11,427 nucleotides of DNA from Synergistaceae bacterium (GTDB lineage: Bacteria > Synergistota > Synergistia > Synergistales > Aminobacteriaceae): NCBI GenBank assembly GCA_012523155.1, contig JAAYJB010000098.1, positions 1 to 11,427 on the forward strand, given 5' to 3'. Positions 1 through 6,086 of the stretch are shown here, piece after piece (position 1 is the first letter of the stretch; every line of letters starts with the position of its first letter). The position numbers were made by a program, and so were the translations under genes. A model generated the notes under the pieces. The model saw only the letters and a list, made by a program, of their open reading frames with translations. It had not been told where the DNA came from and did no database searches.

Positions 1-1589
1 CGCCGTTTCGCTTCTTCCTGCCATTCCATACTGTAGGCGTTTCCTTCGAAACGGAAGTTTCTGCTCTCTGACGCTGCGAACCGGATGGATTCTATGGCTG
101 CGTCGATAACGTCAAGCTCCCCGATTTTTGACTCTATCATATCGCCCATCTTTTCCAGGCCCCAGGCCCACGCAGCCAGGACCATAGTAAGAGGTCCGGC
201 TATGGACTGGGAAGCCCCCGGTGCGCGAAATTCGAACTTGTTGCCTGTGAAGGCGATGGGGGCGGTCCGGTTTCTGTCTGAGTTATCCGCCATGACCGAG
301 GGGAGTTTATTCATCCCAAGGTCGATAAGCGCCTGGGCGGGCATGTCGTCAGGAAGCCCTTTTTCAACCGCCTCGAGAATATTTGTCAGGGTGGTGCCAA
401 GATAGGCGCTCATTATGGCAGGGGGGGCCTCGTTTCCTCCAAGCCGGTGTATATTGCCGGGAGAGGCGATGGAAGCCCTGAACAGGCTGTGGAACTTCGA
501 AGCCCCAAGCAGGAAAGCGCTCAAAAACATGAGGAACTGTATGTTCTTCCTGTGGTTCGACGAAGGCATCAGCAGGTTCCGCCCCTCACTGTCCATAATG
601 GAGAAATTTACGTGCTTGCCGCTTCCGTTCAGCCCCGCGAAGGGCTTTTCGTGGAGGAGAAGCTGGAAATCGTGACGCTTTGCCATCTTCCTCATGATGT
701 CCATTATCTGCTGGTTCTGGTCGCATGCGAGGTTGGCGTCAGCGAACTGGGGGGCGAACTCGAACTGGCACGGGGCAACCTCGTTGTGTCTCGTGGTTAT
801 AACCACACCAAGACGGTAAAGGTCACGTTCCACGTCCTCCATGAAAGAGAGTACCCGTGAAGGGATAGACCCGAAATAATGATCCTCCATCTGCTGGCCC
901 TTCGGGGGACAGCACCCCAGAAGGGTCCTTCCACAGTATTTCAGGTCCATGCGGTCCTTTGCCACCGGGTTATCCACCAGGAAAAACTCCTGTTCGGCGC
1001 CCACGGTCACATGTGCCCACTTTATCCCCCTGTTTCCGAAAAGCTTCAGAAGCCTCATGGACCTGGTCTCTACGGCGTCCACCGCTTTCAGCAGGGGTGT
1101 CTTGAGATCGAGGGGGGTGCCGTCGTAGGATATGAACACCGATGGTATGCACAGTGTCCCTCCCTTTTTCGACATCATGATGAACGCCGGGCTCGAAGGG
1201 TCCCACGCGCTGTAGCCCCTTGCCTCGAAAGTAGACCTGATCCCTCCCGAGGGGAGGGAGGAAGCGTCCGGTTCGCTCTGGATCAGTTCTTTGCCCTTGA
1301 ACGATTCAATGGGCATTCCGTTCTCGTCCTTTGACATGAACGACATATGCTTTTCAGCCGTCAGCTCTGTACGGGGGTGAAACCAGTGTGTCCAGTGAGT
1401 TGCCCCCTTTGACAGGGCCCATTCCTTCATCGCTGCCGCCACCATGTCCGCCATGGCCGAATCGAGTTTCTGGCCTCCTTCTATGGAAGCCATCAGGGCC
1501 TCGAAGATATGCTGGGGCAGCCGCTCCTTCATTGCACGCCTGTCAAAAACATACATCCCGAAAATATCTCTCGCCTTATCGAACTCCAT
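1..1589 (-). CDS. glnN: Type III glutamine synthetase (GlnN), C-terminus beyond window
   Basis: ATP-dependent ligation of ammonia to glutamate, a cytoplasmic nitrogen-assimilation step. The reading frame is open from an ATG at 1589 to the left edge, giving 529 residues. Family members are roughly 700 residues, so the C-terminal quarter is missing. GSIII hallmarks appear in order: THWTHWF with TAEKH (64-81), GAEQEFF (197-203, metal-binding Glu), RHNEVAPCQFEFAP (267-280), HEKPFAGLNGSGKH (313-326, glutamate/nucleotide loop), GNIHRLGGNEAPPAI (378-392) and NSDRNRTAPIAFTGNKFEFR (436-455). The order and wording separate it from GlnA (type I) and type II enzymes. The start is supported by AAGGGAG at 1599-1605 read on the minus strand, 9 nt upstream, and by a promoter at 1637-1666. 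Most GSIII carry HDSF after TAEK; here it is HMSF. Identification is near certain. Confidence 0.96.
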   Translation of the reverse strand, partial: MEFDKARDIFGMYVFDRRAMKERLPQHIFEALMASIEGGQKLDSAMADMVAAAMKEWALSKGATHWTHWFHPRTELTAEKHMSFMSKDENGMPIESFKGKELIQSEPDASSLPSGGIRSTFEARGYSAWDPSSPAFIMMSKKGGTLCIPSVFISYDGTPLDLKTPLLKAVDAVETRSMRLLKLFGNRGIKWAHVTVGAEQEFFLVDNPVAKDRMDLKYCGRTLLGCCPPKGQQMEDHYFGSIPSRVLSFMEDVERDLYRLGVVITTRHNEVAPCQFEFAPQFADANLACDQNQQIMDIMRKMAKRHDFQLLLHEKPFAGLNGSGKHVNFSIMDSEGRNLLMPSSNHRKNIQFLMFLSAFLLGASKFHSLFRASIASPGNIHRLGGNEAPPAIMSAYLGTTLTNILEAVEKGLPDDMPAQALIDLGMNKLPSVMADNSDRNRTAPIAFTGNKFEFRAPGASQSIAGPLTMVLAAWAWGLEKMGDMIESKIGELDVIDAAIESIRFAASESRNFRFEGNAYSMEWQEEAKR

Positions 1590-1609
1590 CTGGTTCAGCT
1601 CCCTTCAAA

Positions 1610-1622
1610 AGCTGCATAAAAT
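1610..1622. repeat. 13-bp direct repeat, copy 1 (glnN leader)
   Basis: AGCTGCATAAAAT occurs here and again, identically and in the same orientation, at 1683-1695. This copy lies between the glnN promoter and its ribosome binding site. The two copies bracket the promoter at a distance of 73 bp. This is a candidate operator; the binding protein is unknown. Confidence 0.6.
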
Positions 1623-1636
1623 AAAAAAGATGCTAA

Positions 1637-1666
1637 TTTATATCACCGCTATATAATATTAGTCAA
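1637..1666 (-). promoter_or_regulatory. Sigma-70-type promoter of glnN
   Basis: Read on the minus strand there is TTGACT (1661-1666) as the -35 and TATAAA (1637-1642) as the -10, separated by 18 bp. These match the consensus at 5/6 and 5/6. The expected start of transcription near 1630 leaves a leader of about 40 nt before the glnN ATG. The region is strongly A+T-rich. This is read from sequence only; the spacing is at the long end of normal. Confidence 0.7.
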
Positions 1667-1682
1667 GAGAAAACAGAAAAAT

Positions 1683-1695
1683 AGCTGCATAAAAT
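1683..1695. repeat. 13-bp direct repeat, copy 2 (upstream of glnN -35)
   Basis: Second identical copy of AGCTGCATAAAAT, located 17 bp upstream (in glnN orientation) of the -35 hexamer. Its TGCATAAAAT part (1686-1695) is also the left arm of an imperfect inverted repeat whose right arm is ATTATTTTGCA (1706-1716). An activator or repressor site is the natural reading, but only the repetition itself is seen. Confidence 0.55.
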
Positions 1696-1825
1696 TTAAA
1701 AAAACATTATTTTGCAGGTTGATGTTTATGGGCTCCCTGAAAAAATGTTCGGTTTTGCTGCTTGATTTCATTCTTTCTTTCGCCGGGAATGTTTCATGAA
1801 GCTCATTCTCCATTCCTTATGGTGT

Positions 1826-1846
1826 AAAATCTCAAAAGGAGATTTT
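1826..1846 (+). other. Hairpin with T-tract in the queD upstream region
   Basis: AAAATCTC (1826-1833) pairs perfectly with GAGATTTT (1839-1846) around a 5-nt loop, and two more T follow. It resembles a weak A/U-rich intrinsic terminator or attenuator. Because TAAAAT (1825-1830) inside its left arm could be a -10 element, the same bases may instead be promoter DNA. Function unknown. Confidence 0.4.
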
Positions 1847-1861
1847 TTGCCATTTGTTGTT

Positions 1862-1878
1862 TGTCCCGTTGCGGGACA
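1862..1878 (+). other. Perfect 7-bp hairpin in queD leader
   Basis: TGTCCCG (1862-1868), a TTG loop, then CGGGACA (1872-1878): a G+C-rich stem ending 32 nt before the queD ATG. No T-run follows, so it is not a standard terminator. It may stabilise or control the leader mRNA. It does not match the preQ1 riboswitch classes as I know them. Confidence 0.45.
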
Positions 1879-1910
1879 GCCATCACTAACCTGAAAGGTG
1901 GAGATTGCCG

Positions 1911-2282
1911 ATGTTGCTTCGAAAGGAGTTCACTTTCGATGCCGCCCACAATCTCGTGGAATATCACGGAAAATGCGAACGGCTCCACGGTCACACCTAT
2001 AAACTGGCGGTGACACTTAAAGGCATTCCCGATAAAGAGGGAATGATAATCGATTTCTGCGAAGTGTCCTCCCTGGTGAGGGAAAAAGTTGTATCGAAGC
2101 TGGACCATGCATATTTGAACGATATAGTGCCCCAGCCCACGGCGGAGTATATTGCCCGGTGGGTCTGGGAGCAGGTGGAAGAACCTCTGCGGAGACCGAA
2201 CTGCACCCTGTGGAGCGTCGAGGTGTGGGAAACGGCGACGAGCTGTGCCGTGCTCACGGCGGAGGATTTCGACCGTGCGTGA
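1911..2282 (+). CDS. queD: 6-carboxytetrahydropterin synthase QueD (COG0720, possibly dual-function)
   Basis: Converts 7,8-dihydroneopterin triphosphate to 6-carboxy-5,6,7,8-tetrahydropterin, the second step from GTP to queuosine, in the cytoplasm. The 123-residue protein matches the family length. Zinc ligands are His13 (in FDAAHN), His26 and His28. The active-site cysteine is Cys22 in C-E-R-L-H-G-H. The catalytic Asp65-His66 (LDHAYLND), the PTAEYIA helix (76-82) and a substrate-anchoring Glu107 in VEVWET are all visible. ATG 1911 is preferred over the in-frame TTG at 1905 because AGGTGGAG at 1896-1903 then sits at the right distance. The stop overlaps folE2 by 8 bp, and folE2 makes its substrate. 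The C-E-x-x-H-G-H form is the one described for PTPS-I/III enzymes that also supply folate, so either or both roles are possible. Confidence 0.94.
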   Translation: MLLRKEFTFDAAHNLVEYHGKCERLHGHTYKLAVTLKGIPDKEGMIIDFCEVSSLVREKVVSKLDHAYLNDIVPQPTAEYIARWVWEQVEEPLRRPNCTLWSVEVWETATSCAVLTAEDFDRA

Positions 2283-3072
2283 TGTCCAGAGCGAGCGTGA
2301 CGGAAGAAGAATATCCATCGACAGGGTAGGAGTGAGCAATGTTTCCTATCCGGTGGTTGTCCTCGACCAGAAGGAGAACATCCAGCACACAGTGGCGGCA
2401 GTGTCCATGTCCGTGTCCCTTCCCCATGAATACAGGGGTACTCACATGAGCCGCTTTATCGAAGTACTGCACGAATTCCAGGGAAGACTGACCATCTCCA
2501 GCATGGAGCATATAGCGGAGCATCTCAGGAAGGTCCTTGACGCGGAATGCGCAGAGATCGTTTTCTCCTTTCCCTATTTCATCGCCAGAAACGCACCCGT
2601 GACCGGCATGAGCAGTTTTACGAGGTACGATGTCTCGTTCCTGGCCACAAAGGGGGACCAGTTCGACCTGGTCACTGTTGTAACGGTTCCGGTGCAGACC
2701 CTCTGCCCCTGTTCCAGGGAGATTTCTGAAGCGGGGGCCCACAACCAGAGGGCTTCGGTGGAGATCTCAGTCAGAATGAAAGGGCTTGTCTGGATAGAGG
2801 AGCTTGTGGAAATCGCCGAAAAAAATGCATCGGCCCCGGTTTATACACTCCTGAAGCGGGAGGATGAAAAGTTCGTCACGGAGCAGGCCTATAACAATCC
2901 ACGCTTCGTTGAGGATGTGCTGCGCGATGTCGCAGTGGACCTGGAAGCCGAGGAGAGGGTGGTCTGGTACCGTATCCGGGTCGTGAGCAACGAGAGCATA
3001 CATAATCATGACGCTTTCGCATCCCTCGAAAGAGACAAAGAGGGATCGGAAAAAGAAAGAGTCCGGGGGTGA
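2275..3072 (+). CDS. folE2: GTP cyclohydrolase FolE2 (type IB)
   Basis: Opens GTP to 7,8-dihydroneopterin triphosphate, the entry step for folate and queuosine. This is the FolE-unrelated IB form that tolerates metals other than zinc. The GTG at 2275 gives a 265-residue product beginning V-R-D-V-Q-S-E-R-D, like the N-terminus of known FolE2 proteins. GGAGG at 2261-2265 lies 9 nt upstream, so the longer in-frame opening from 2152 is not used. Diagnostic segments are RGTHMSRFIEVL (54-65), the metal-site LCPCSREIS (143-151) with GAHNQR (154-159; His156), TEQAY (202-206; Glu203) and NESIHNHDAFA (239-249; His243). It overlaps queD by 8 bp, supporting a shared pathway and translational coupling. 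Identification is firm; whether its product goes to folate, queuosine or both is open. Confidence 0.95.
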   Translation: MRDVQSERDGRRISIDRVGVSNVSYPVVVLDQKENIQHTVAAVSMSVSLPHEYRGTHMSRFIEVLHEFQGRLTISSMEHIAEHLRKVLDAECAEIVFSFPYFIARNAPVTGMSSFTRYDVSFLATKGDQFDLVTVVTVPVQTLCPCSREISEAGAHNQRASVEISVRMKGLVWIEELVEIAEKNASAPVYTLLKREDEKFVTEQAYNNPRFVEDVLRDVAVDLEAEERVVWYRIRVVSNESIHNHDAFASLERDKEGSEKERVRG

Positions 3073-3077
3073 AAGGT

Positions 3078-4049
3078 ATGAATGTTGTATTCTGGGGCAA
3101 GGAATTCCTCAGGCTGAAAGAATCCCTTGAAAAGGCTCTGAGCGGACACCAAGTGATCATAGCCGACCCGGCGGACGGCGCAGGGGCCCTTGCCTCGGCC
3201 GAGATCCTTGTAGTGAGACCCGTGACAGTGGATGAAAAACTGCTCAGCGGGGCACCATCTCTGCGCCTTGTCCAGCAGTGGGGGGCCGGTGCCGAGGGAA
3301 TCGACCTCGAGGCCTGTTCCGGACGGGGAGTTTATGCCTGCAATGTACCGTCCATCGGTACGGGAAACGCCGAAGGTGTGGCGGAGATAGCGTTTCTTCA
3401 CATGCTGCTCCTGGCCAAGCGTTTCTTCAGGGCGCAGGAAAAACTGCGTGAAGGTAAAGTGTATACCCCTCCGGGAGTTGCTCTCTGGGGCAAAAAAGCC
3501 TGCATTATCGGCCTGGGCAACGTGGGCAGGTCCATTGCGGCAAGAATGAAGGCGTTCGGGATGAACGTCGTCGGGATCAACAGGACGAGCCCTTCCGAAT
3601 GCTCACTGTGGGGGATCGACTCCTACGTTCCGCTGGATAGGATCGAAGAGGGGGTCAAAGGTGCGAGATTTATCGTCGTCTCCCTTGCCCTTGGCCCCGG
3701 GACGGAGGGTATTATCGGCGAGCGCGTGTTCCGGGCCATGGAAAGGGATGCCTTCTTCATCAACGTGGCACGCGGACCTGTTGTGGACCGGCAGGCTCTT
3801 GAAAAGGCTCTCGACGACGGACTCATAGCCGGGGCAGGCCTTGATGTGCTCTGGGAAGAGCCTCACAGTCCCGACGACCCTCTTCTGAACAATCCGAAAG
3901 TGGTGGTCACTCCCCATATCGGCGGTGTCAATGATGCATCCTTCGCGGGAGTGCTTGGTTTCATAGCCGGCAACGTTGACCTTGTCGCCGGCGGAAAGCC
4001 TCCCCTTTCGTGTCTCAACGAAAAAGAGATGGAGCGGGGGCACCCGTGA
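3078..4049 (+). CDS. D-isomer specific 2-hydroxyacid dehydrogenase family protein
   Basis: NAD(P)-dependent oxidoreductase of the D-2-hydroxyacid dehydrogenase family, which interconverts 2-oxoacids and D-2-hydroxyacids; the substrate cannot be told from sequence. The 323 residues show the nucleotide-binding G145-x-G147-x-x-G150 in IIGLGNVGRS, the catalytic Arg232 (NVARGPVVD), Glu261 (GLDVLWEEP) and His280 (TPHIGG), all in canonical order. At the end of beta-2, where an acidic residue marks NAD preference, it reads GINRT (166-170). That favours NADP(H), as in glyoxylate/hydroxypyruvate reductases (inference). The start is ambiguous: ATG 3078 gives a natural hydrophobic first strand, while GTG 3069 would overlap the folE2 stop as GTGA and add three residues. 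It is in line with folE2 but shares no obvious pathway with it. Confidence 0.9.
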   Translation: MNVVFWGKEFLRLKESLEKALSGHQVIIADPADGAGALASAEILVVRPVTVDEKLLSGAPSLRLVQQWGAGAEGIDLEACSGRGVYACNVPSIGTGNAEGVAEIAFLHMLLLAKRFFRAQEKLREGKVYTPPGVALWGKKACIIGLGNVGRSIAARMKAFGMNVVGINRTSPSECSLWGIDSYVPLDRIEEGVKGARFIVVSLALGPGTEGIIGERVFRAMERDAFFINVARGPVVDRQALEKALDDGLIAGAGLDVLWEEPHSPDDPLLNNPKVVVTPHIGGVNDASFAGVLGFIAGNVDLVAGGKPPLSCLNEKEMERGHP

Positions 4050-4975
4050 CGGAAAAAATGTCCGGGATTTTCCGCAGGATCCTGTATTTTGCCCTGATAC
4101 TGGTTATTGCGGTAAGCGCCGTAAAGGTATACATGCTCTGGTGGGATCGATACGAGGCCATTAATCCACAGGTCATTGCCGCTACCTCGTACACCCACAC
4201 GGACCAGATCCCGGCACGGGGCATTCTGATCTGGAGGGAGGAAATCGTTTCATCGAGGTGGAACGGCCCGGTGGATTATCCTTCCCTGGAGCCAAGGCGC
4301 GTGGGCATGGGGGAAACCATCGCTGTAATTTCTGCCTCGTCCGGGCGCATGGCCGTGAAAGCGGGAAGAGTGGGATACTTTATTCCCGCACTGGACGGCG
4401 CAGAGGGCAACTGGACCTACTCCGCTTTCTGGAACGGCATGGCCCCGCTTCCGGAGCCGCCCGACCCTGTCTTTTTCTCCCCGGGAGGGTTCGTGGAAAA
4501 AGGAAAACCCGTGGGTAAAATCATCCTTCAGCCCCAGGAGCTCCGGTGTATCCTCTATGCCGATGTTACCCCTGCCCTTGAAAGAGATATACGATCCGGA
4601 ACCGTTCGGGTGAAGGCAAAAGACGGAGAATGGCCGGGAAAAGCCGAGGTGAGGGTGGCCAGTTTTCACGGCTCGAAGGTCAAGCTGTACCTTACACTTC
4701 CCTTTTTCCCTCCCGAAATTGTAGTTTCAAGGGGAATCAGGCTTTTGCTCGAGGCAGGGGAGCAGGCGGGAGTGTCCCTTCCGGAATCAGCAGTGGTCTA
4801 CCGGGAAGGAAAGCTCGGCGTCTTCAGTGTGGAGGGTAACCGCGTGGAGTTTCGTGAGATCACCGGTATGCCGGTGGAAGGTGGCCGGTTTTTTATTACC
4901 GGAGGTGTGAAGCCGGGCAATATAGCCATATTGAATGCCCGCAGCGCAAAGGAAGGGAAAATAAGGTTATGGTAG
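4046..4975 (+). CDS. HlyD-like membrane-anchored protein
   Basis: A 309-residue protein with one N-terminal membrane helix (about residues 12-31, between R10-R11 and W32-W33), then an extracytoplasmic domain. The C-terminal stretch 243-275 (SLPESAVVYREGKLGVFSVE and following) resembles the beta-barrel/membrane-proximal end of HlyD-family periplasmic adaptor proteins. The middle lacks the long coiled coil of classical export adaptors, so an export role is doubtful. The GTG at 4046 overlaps the preceding stop (GTGA) and follows a G-rich stretch; GTG 4010 and ATG 4058 are alternatives. Its 3' end overlaps yggS by 7 bp. A HlyD-annotated gene ahead of yggS-sepF is, as I recall, a recurring arrangement in Clostridia, which hints at an envelope or division role. 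Specific function unknown. Confidence 0.75.
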   Translation: MTEKMSGIFRRILYFALILVIAVSAVKVYMLWWDRYEAINPQVIAATSYTHTDQIPARGILIWREEIVSSRWNGPVDYPSLEPRRVGMGETIAVISASSGRMAVKAGRVGYFIPALDGAEGNWTYSAFWNGMAPLPEPPDPVFFSPGGFVEKGKPVGKIILQPQELRCILYADVTPALERDIRSGTVRVKAKDGEWPGKAEVRVASFHGSKVKLYLTLPFFPPEIVVSRGIRLLLEAGEQAGVSLPESAVVYREGKLGVFSVEGNRVEFREITGMPVEGGRFFITGGVKPGNIAILNARSAKEGKIRLW

Positions 4976-5667
4976 CCATTCGGGAAAATATTGAGCGTAT
5001 ACGGAACGAAATCAGGGACGCGGAAGTCTCCTGCGGCAGGCGGCCCGGAGAGGTCCGTCTCGTAGCGGTCACCAAGACGCGCCCCATTAATGATATTATT
5101 GAAGCTGTACGGTGCGGCATAGAAATGGTGGGGGAGAACAGGGTCCAGGAACTTGTGGAAAAAGTGGGGACCTGGCCGCAGGATTTGCCTGTGCAATGGA
5201 GGCTTATCGGCCATCTGCAGCGCAATAAAGCCAGAAAAGCCGTTCAGGCTGCATCCGCTGTGGATTCGGTGGATTCCCTCGAGCTCGCTGCTTTCCTGTC
5301 GAAGCTTGCCGGAGAAGGAGGGAAAAAACTCCCGGTACTTCTTGAGATCAACACGTCCGGTGAAGGATCGAAGAACGGGATCGCCCCCGGGGAAACAGAA
5401 AAATTTCTCGAGGAGATATTAAAGACATGTCCCTTTCTCTCTGTGGAGGGATTTATGACAATAGGGCCGCTTGGCGGGGACGAATCAAAGGTGAGAAAAG
5501 CATTCTCCCTGCTTCGGTCCCTTTGCGGGAAAGCCAGGGATTCTTTCACCCTTCCCCTGCCTGTTCTGTCAATGGGGATGAGCGGAGATTTCCGGTGGGC
5601 TGTACAGGAAGGAAGCACCATGGTGCGCATTGGTTCGGCCCTTTTTGGTGATAGAACTTACAAATGA
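4969..5667 (+). CDS. yggS: YggS/YlmE family PLP-binding homeostasis protein
   Basis: Cytoplasmic protein that binds pyridoxal 5'-phosphate on a single TIM-barrel domain (the alanine racemase N-domain fold). It is thought to buffer PLP and influences amino-acid and keto-acid balance; no firm catalytic reaction is known. The 232 residues match the family. Lys36 in LVAVTKTR is the expected Schiff-base lysine. Other signatures are GENRVQE (55-61), WRLIGHLQRNK (77-87), LLEINTSGEGSKNG (124-137), SMGMSGDF (201-208, phosphate binding) and RIGSALFG (220-227). ATG 4969 lies inside the end of the upstream gene, with GGAAGGG at 4951-4957. In Gram-positive bacteria the orthologue ylmE lies beside ylmF (sepF) and divIVA, exactly as here. 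Confidence 0.95.
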   Translation: MVAIRENIERIRNEIRDAEVSCGRRPGEVRLVAVTKTRPINDIIEAVRCGIEMVGENRVQELVEKVGTWPQDLPVQWRLIGHLQRNKARKAVQAASAVDSVDSLELAAFLSKLAGEGGKKLPVLLEINTSGEGSKNGIAPGETEKFLEEILKTCPFLSVEGFMTIGPLGGDESKVRKAFSLLRSLCGKARDSFTLPLPVLSMGMSGDFRWAVQEGSTMVRIGSALFGDRTYK

Positions 5668-5681
5668 CCGGAGGTGGAGAC

Positions 5682-6086
5682 GTGCTTGAACGACTTATGG
5701 CTTTTTTGGGACTTGTGGACCGGGATGCTGATGAAGAATACGATGACGATCTGCAGCCCGATATGGAGGAGCGCAGGGAGCGTGTGATCAAGCCTGCGGC
5801 AGGTGAAGCGTCCCTCATTATAGTCAGGGGTGCTTCCGGAGCCGAAAGGAAAGAGGAACTTGCCGAGTCCATCAGGGAGGGCAAAATGCTTCTCGTGGAC
5901 CTGAGGGGCATGGAAAAAGAACCGGGACAGAGCCTTCTCGACTTTCTATGCGGCGTCGCCTTTGCGAACAGGGGTGCTGTGACCCGTGTCGCGGGCGGGA
6001 TCTTTGTAGCCGCGCCGAGGAAGACAATGATAGAGGAATGGGAGGAAGAATACGTTGCCGGATCTGATGACAGCCCGGGACATTGA
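5682..6086 (+). CDS. sepF: Cell division protein SepF (YlmF)
   Basis: Membrane anchor and cross-linker of FtsZ filaments at the division site. The 134-residue protein begins with a short amphipathic helix (LERLMAFLGLV, 2-12) suited to membrane binding. An acidic linker (13-34) follows, then the compact SepF domain: IIVRG (46-50), MLLVDLRGM (69-77), LLDFLCGVAFANRGAVTRVA (85-104) and GIFVAAPRK (106-114). The chosen start is GTG 5682 because GGAGG (5670-5674) is 7 nt upstream. The in-frame ATG 5664, overlapping the yggS stop as ATGA, would add six residues (MTGGGD) but has a poorer context. The 3' end overlaps divIVA by 32 bp. Confidence 0.92.
   Translation: MLERLMAFLGLVDRDADEEYDDDLQPDMEERRERVIKPAAGEASLIIVRGASGAERKEELAESIREGKMLLVDLRGMEKEPGQSLLDFLCGVAFANRGAVTRVAGGIFVAAPRKTMIEEWEEEYVAGSDDSPGH

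Larger units (their letters stand above)
1590..1910. other. Divergent intergenic region between glnN and queD
   Basis: These 321 bp separate two divergent genes and encode no credible protein. The half nearest glnN is very A+T-rich (1621-1680 is about 23% G+C) and holds the glnN promoter and its flanking repeats. The half nearest queD holds two hairpins and the queD ribosome binding site. A plus-strand TAAAAT at 1825-1830 could be the queD -10, but no good -35 lies 16-18 bp before it (CTCATT at 17 bp). The queD promoter is therefore not settled. Confidence 0.7.

Noticed and set aside
447..1334. Plus-strand open frames at 447-860 and 879-1334
   Set aside because: They run opposite glnN, whose frame is open throughout and matches every GSIII motif. 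Their translations look like no protein family.
1826..1848. Intrinsic terminator for a plus-strand transcript
   Set aside because: No plus-strand gene lies upstream to be terminated and the stem is mostly A/T; reported only as a hairpin of unknown role.
1862..1910. preQ1 riboswitch in the queD leader
   Set aside because: The G+C stem has only a 3-nt loop and lacks the class I loop bases and A-rich tail that folds back; no class II layout is apparent either.
2152..2274. N-terminal extension of folE2 from an upstream start
   Set aside because: The extra residues are the queD reading frame shifted; homologous FolE2 proteins begin at the R-D-V-Q segment, and the Shine-Dalgarno at 2261-2265 fits GTG 2275.
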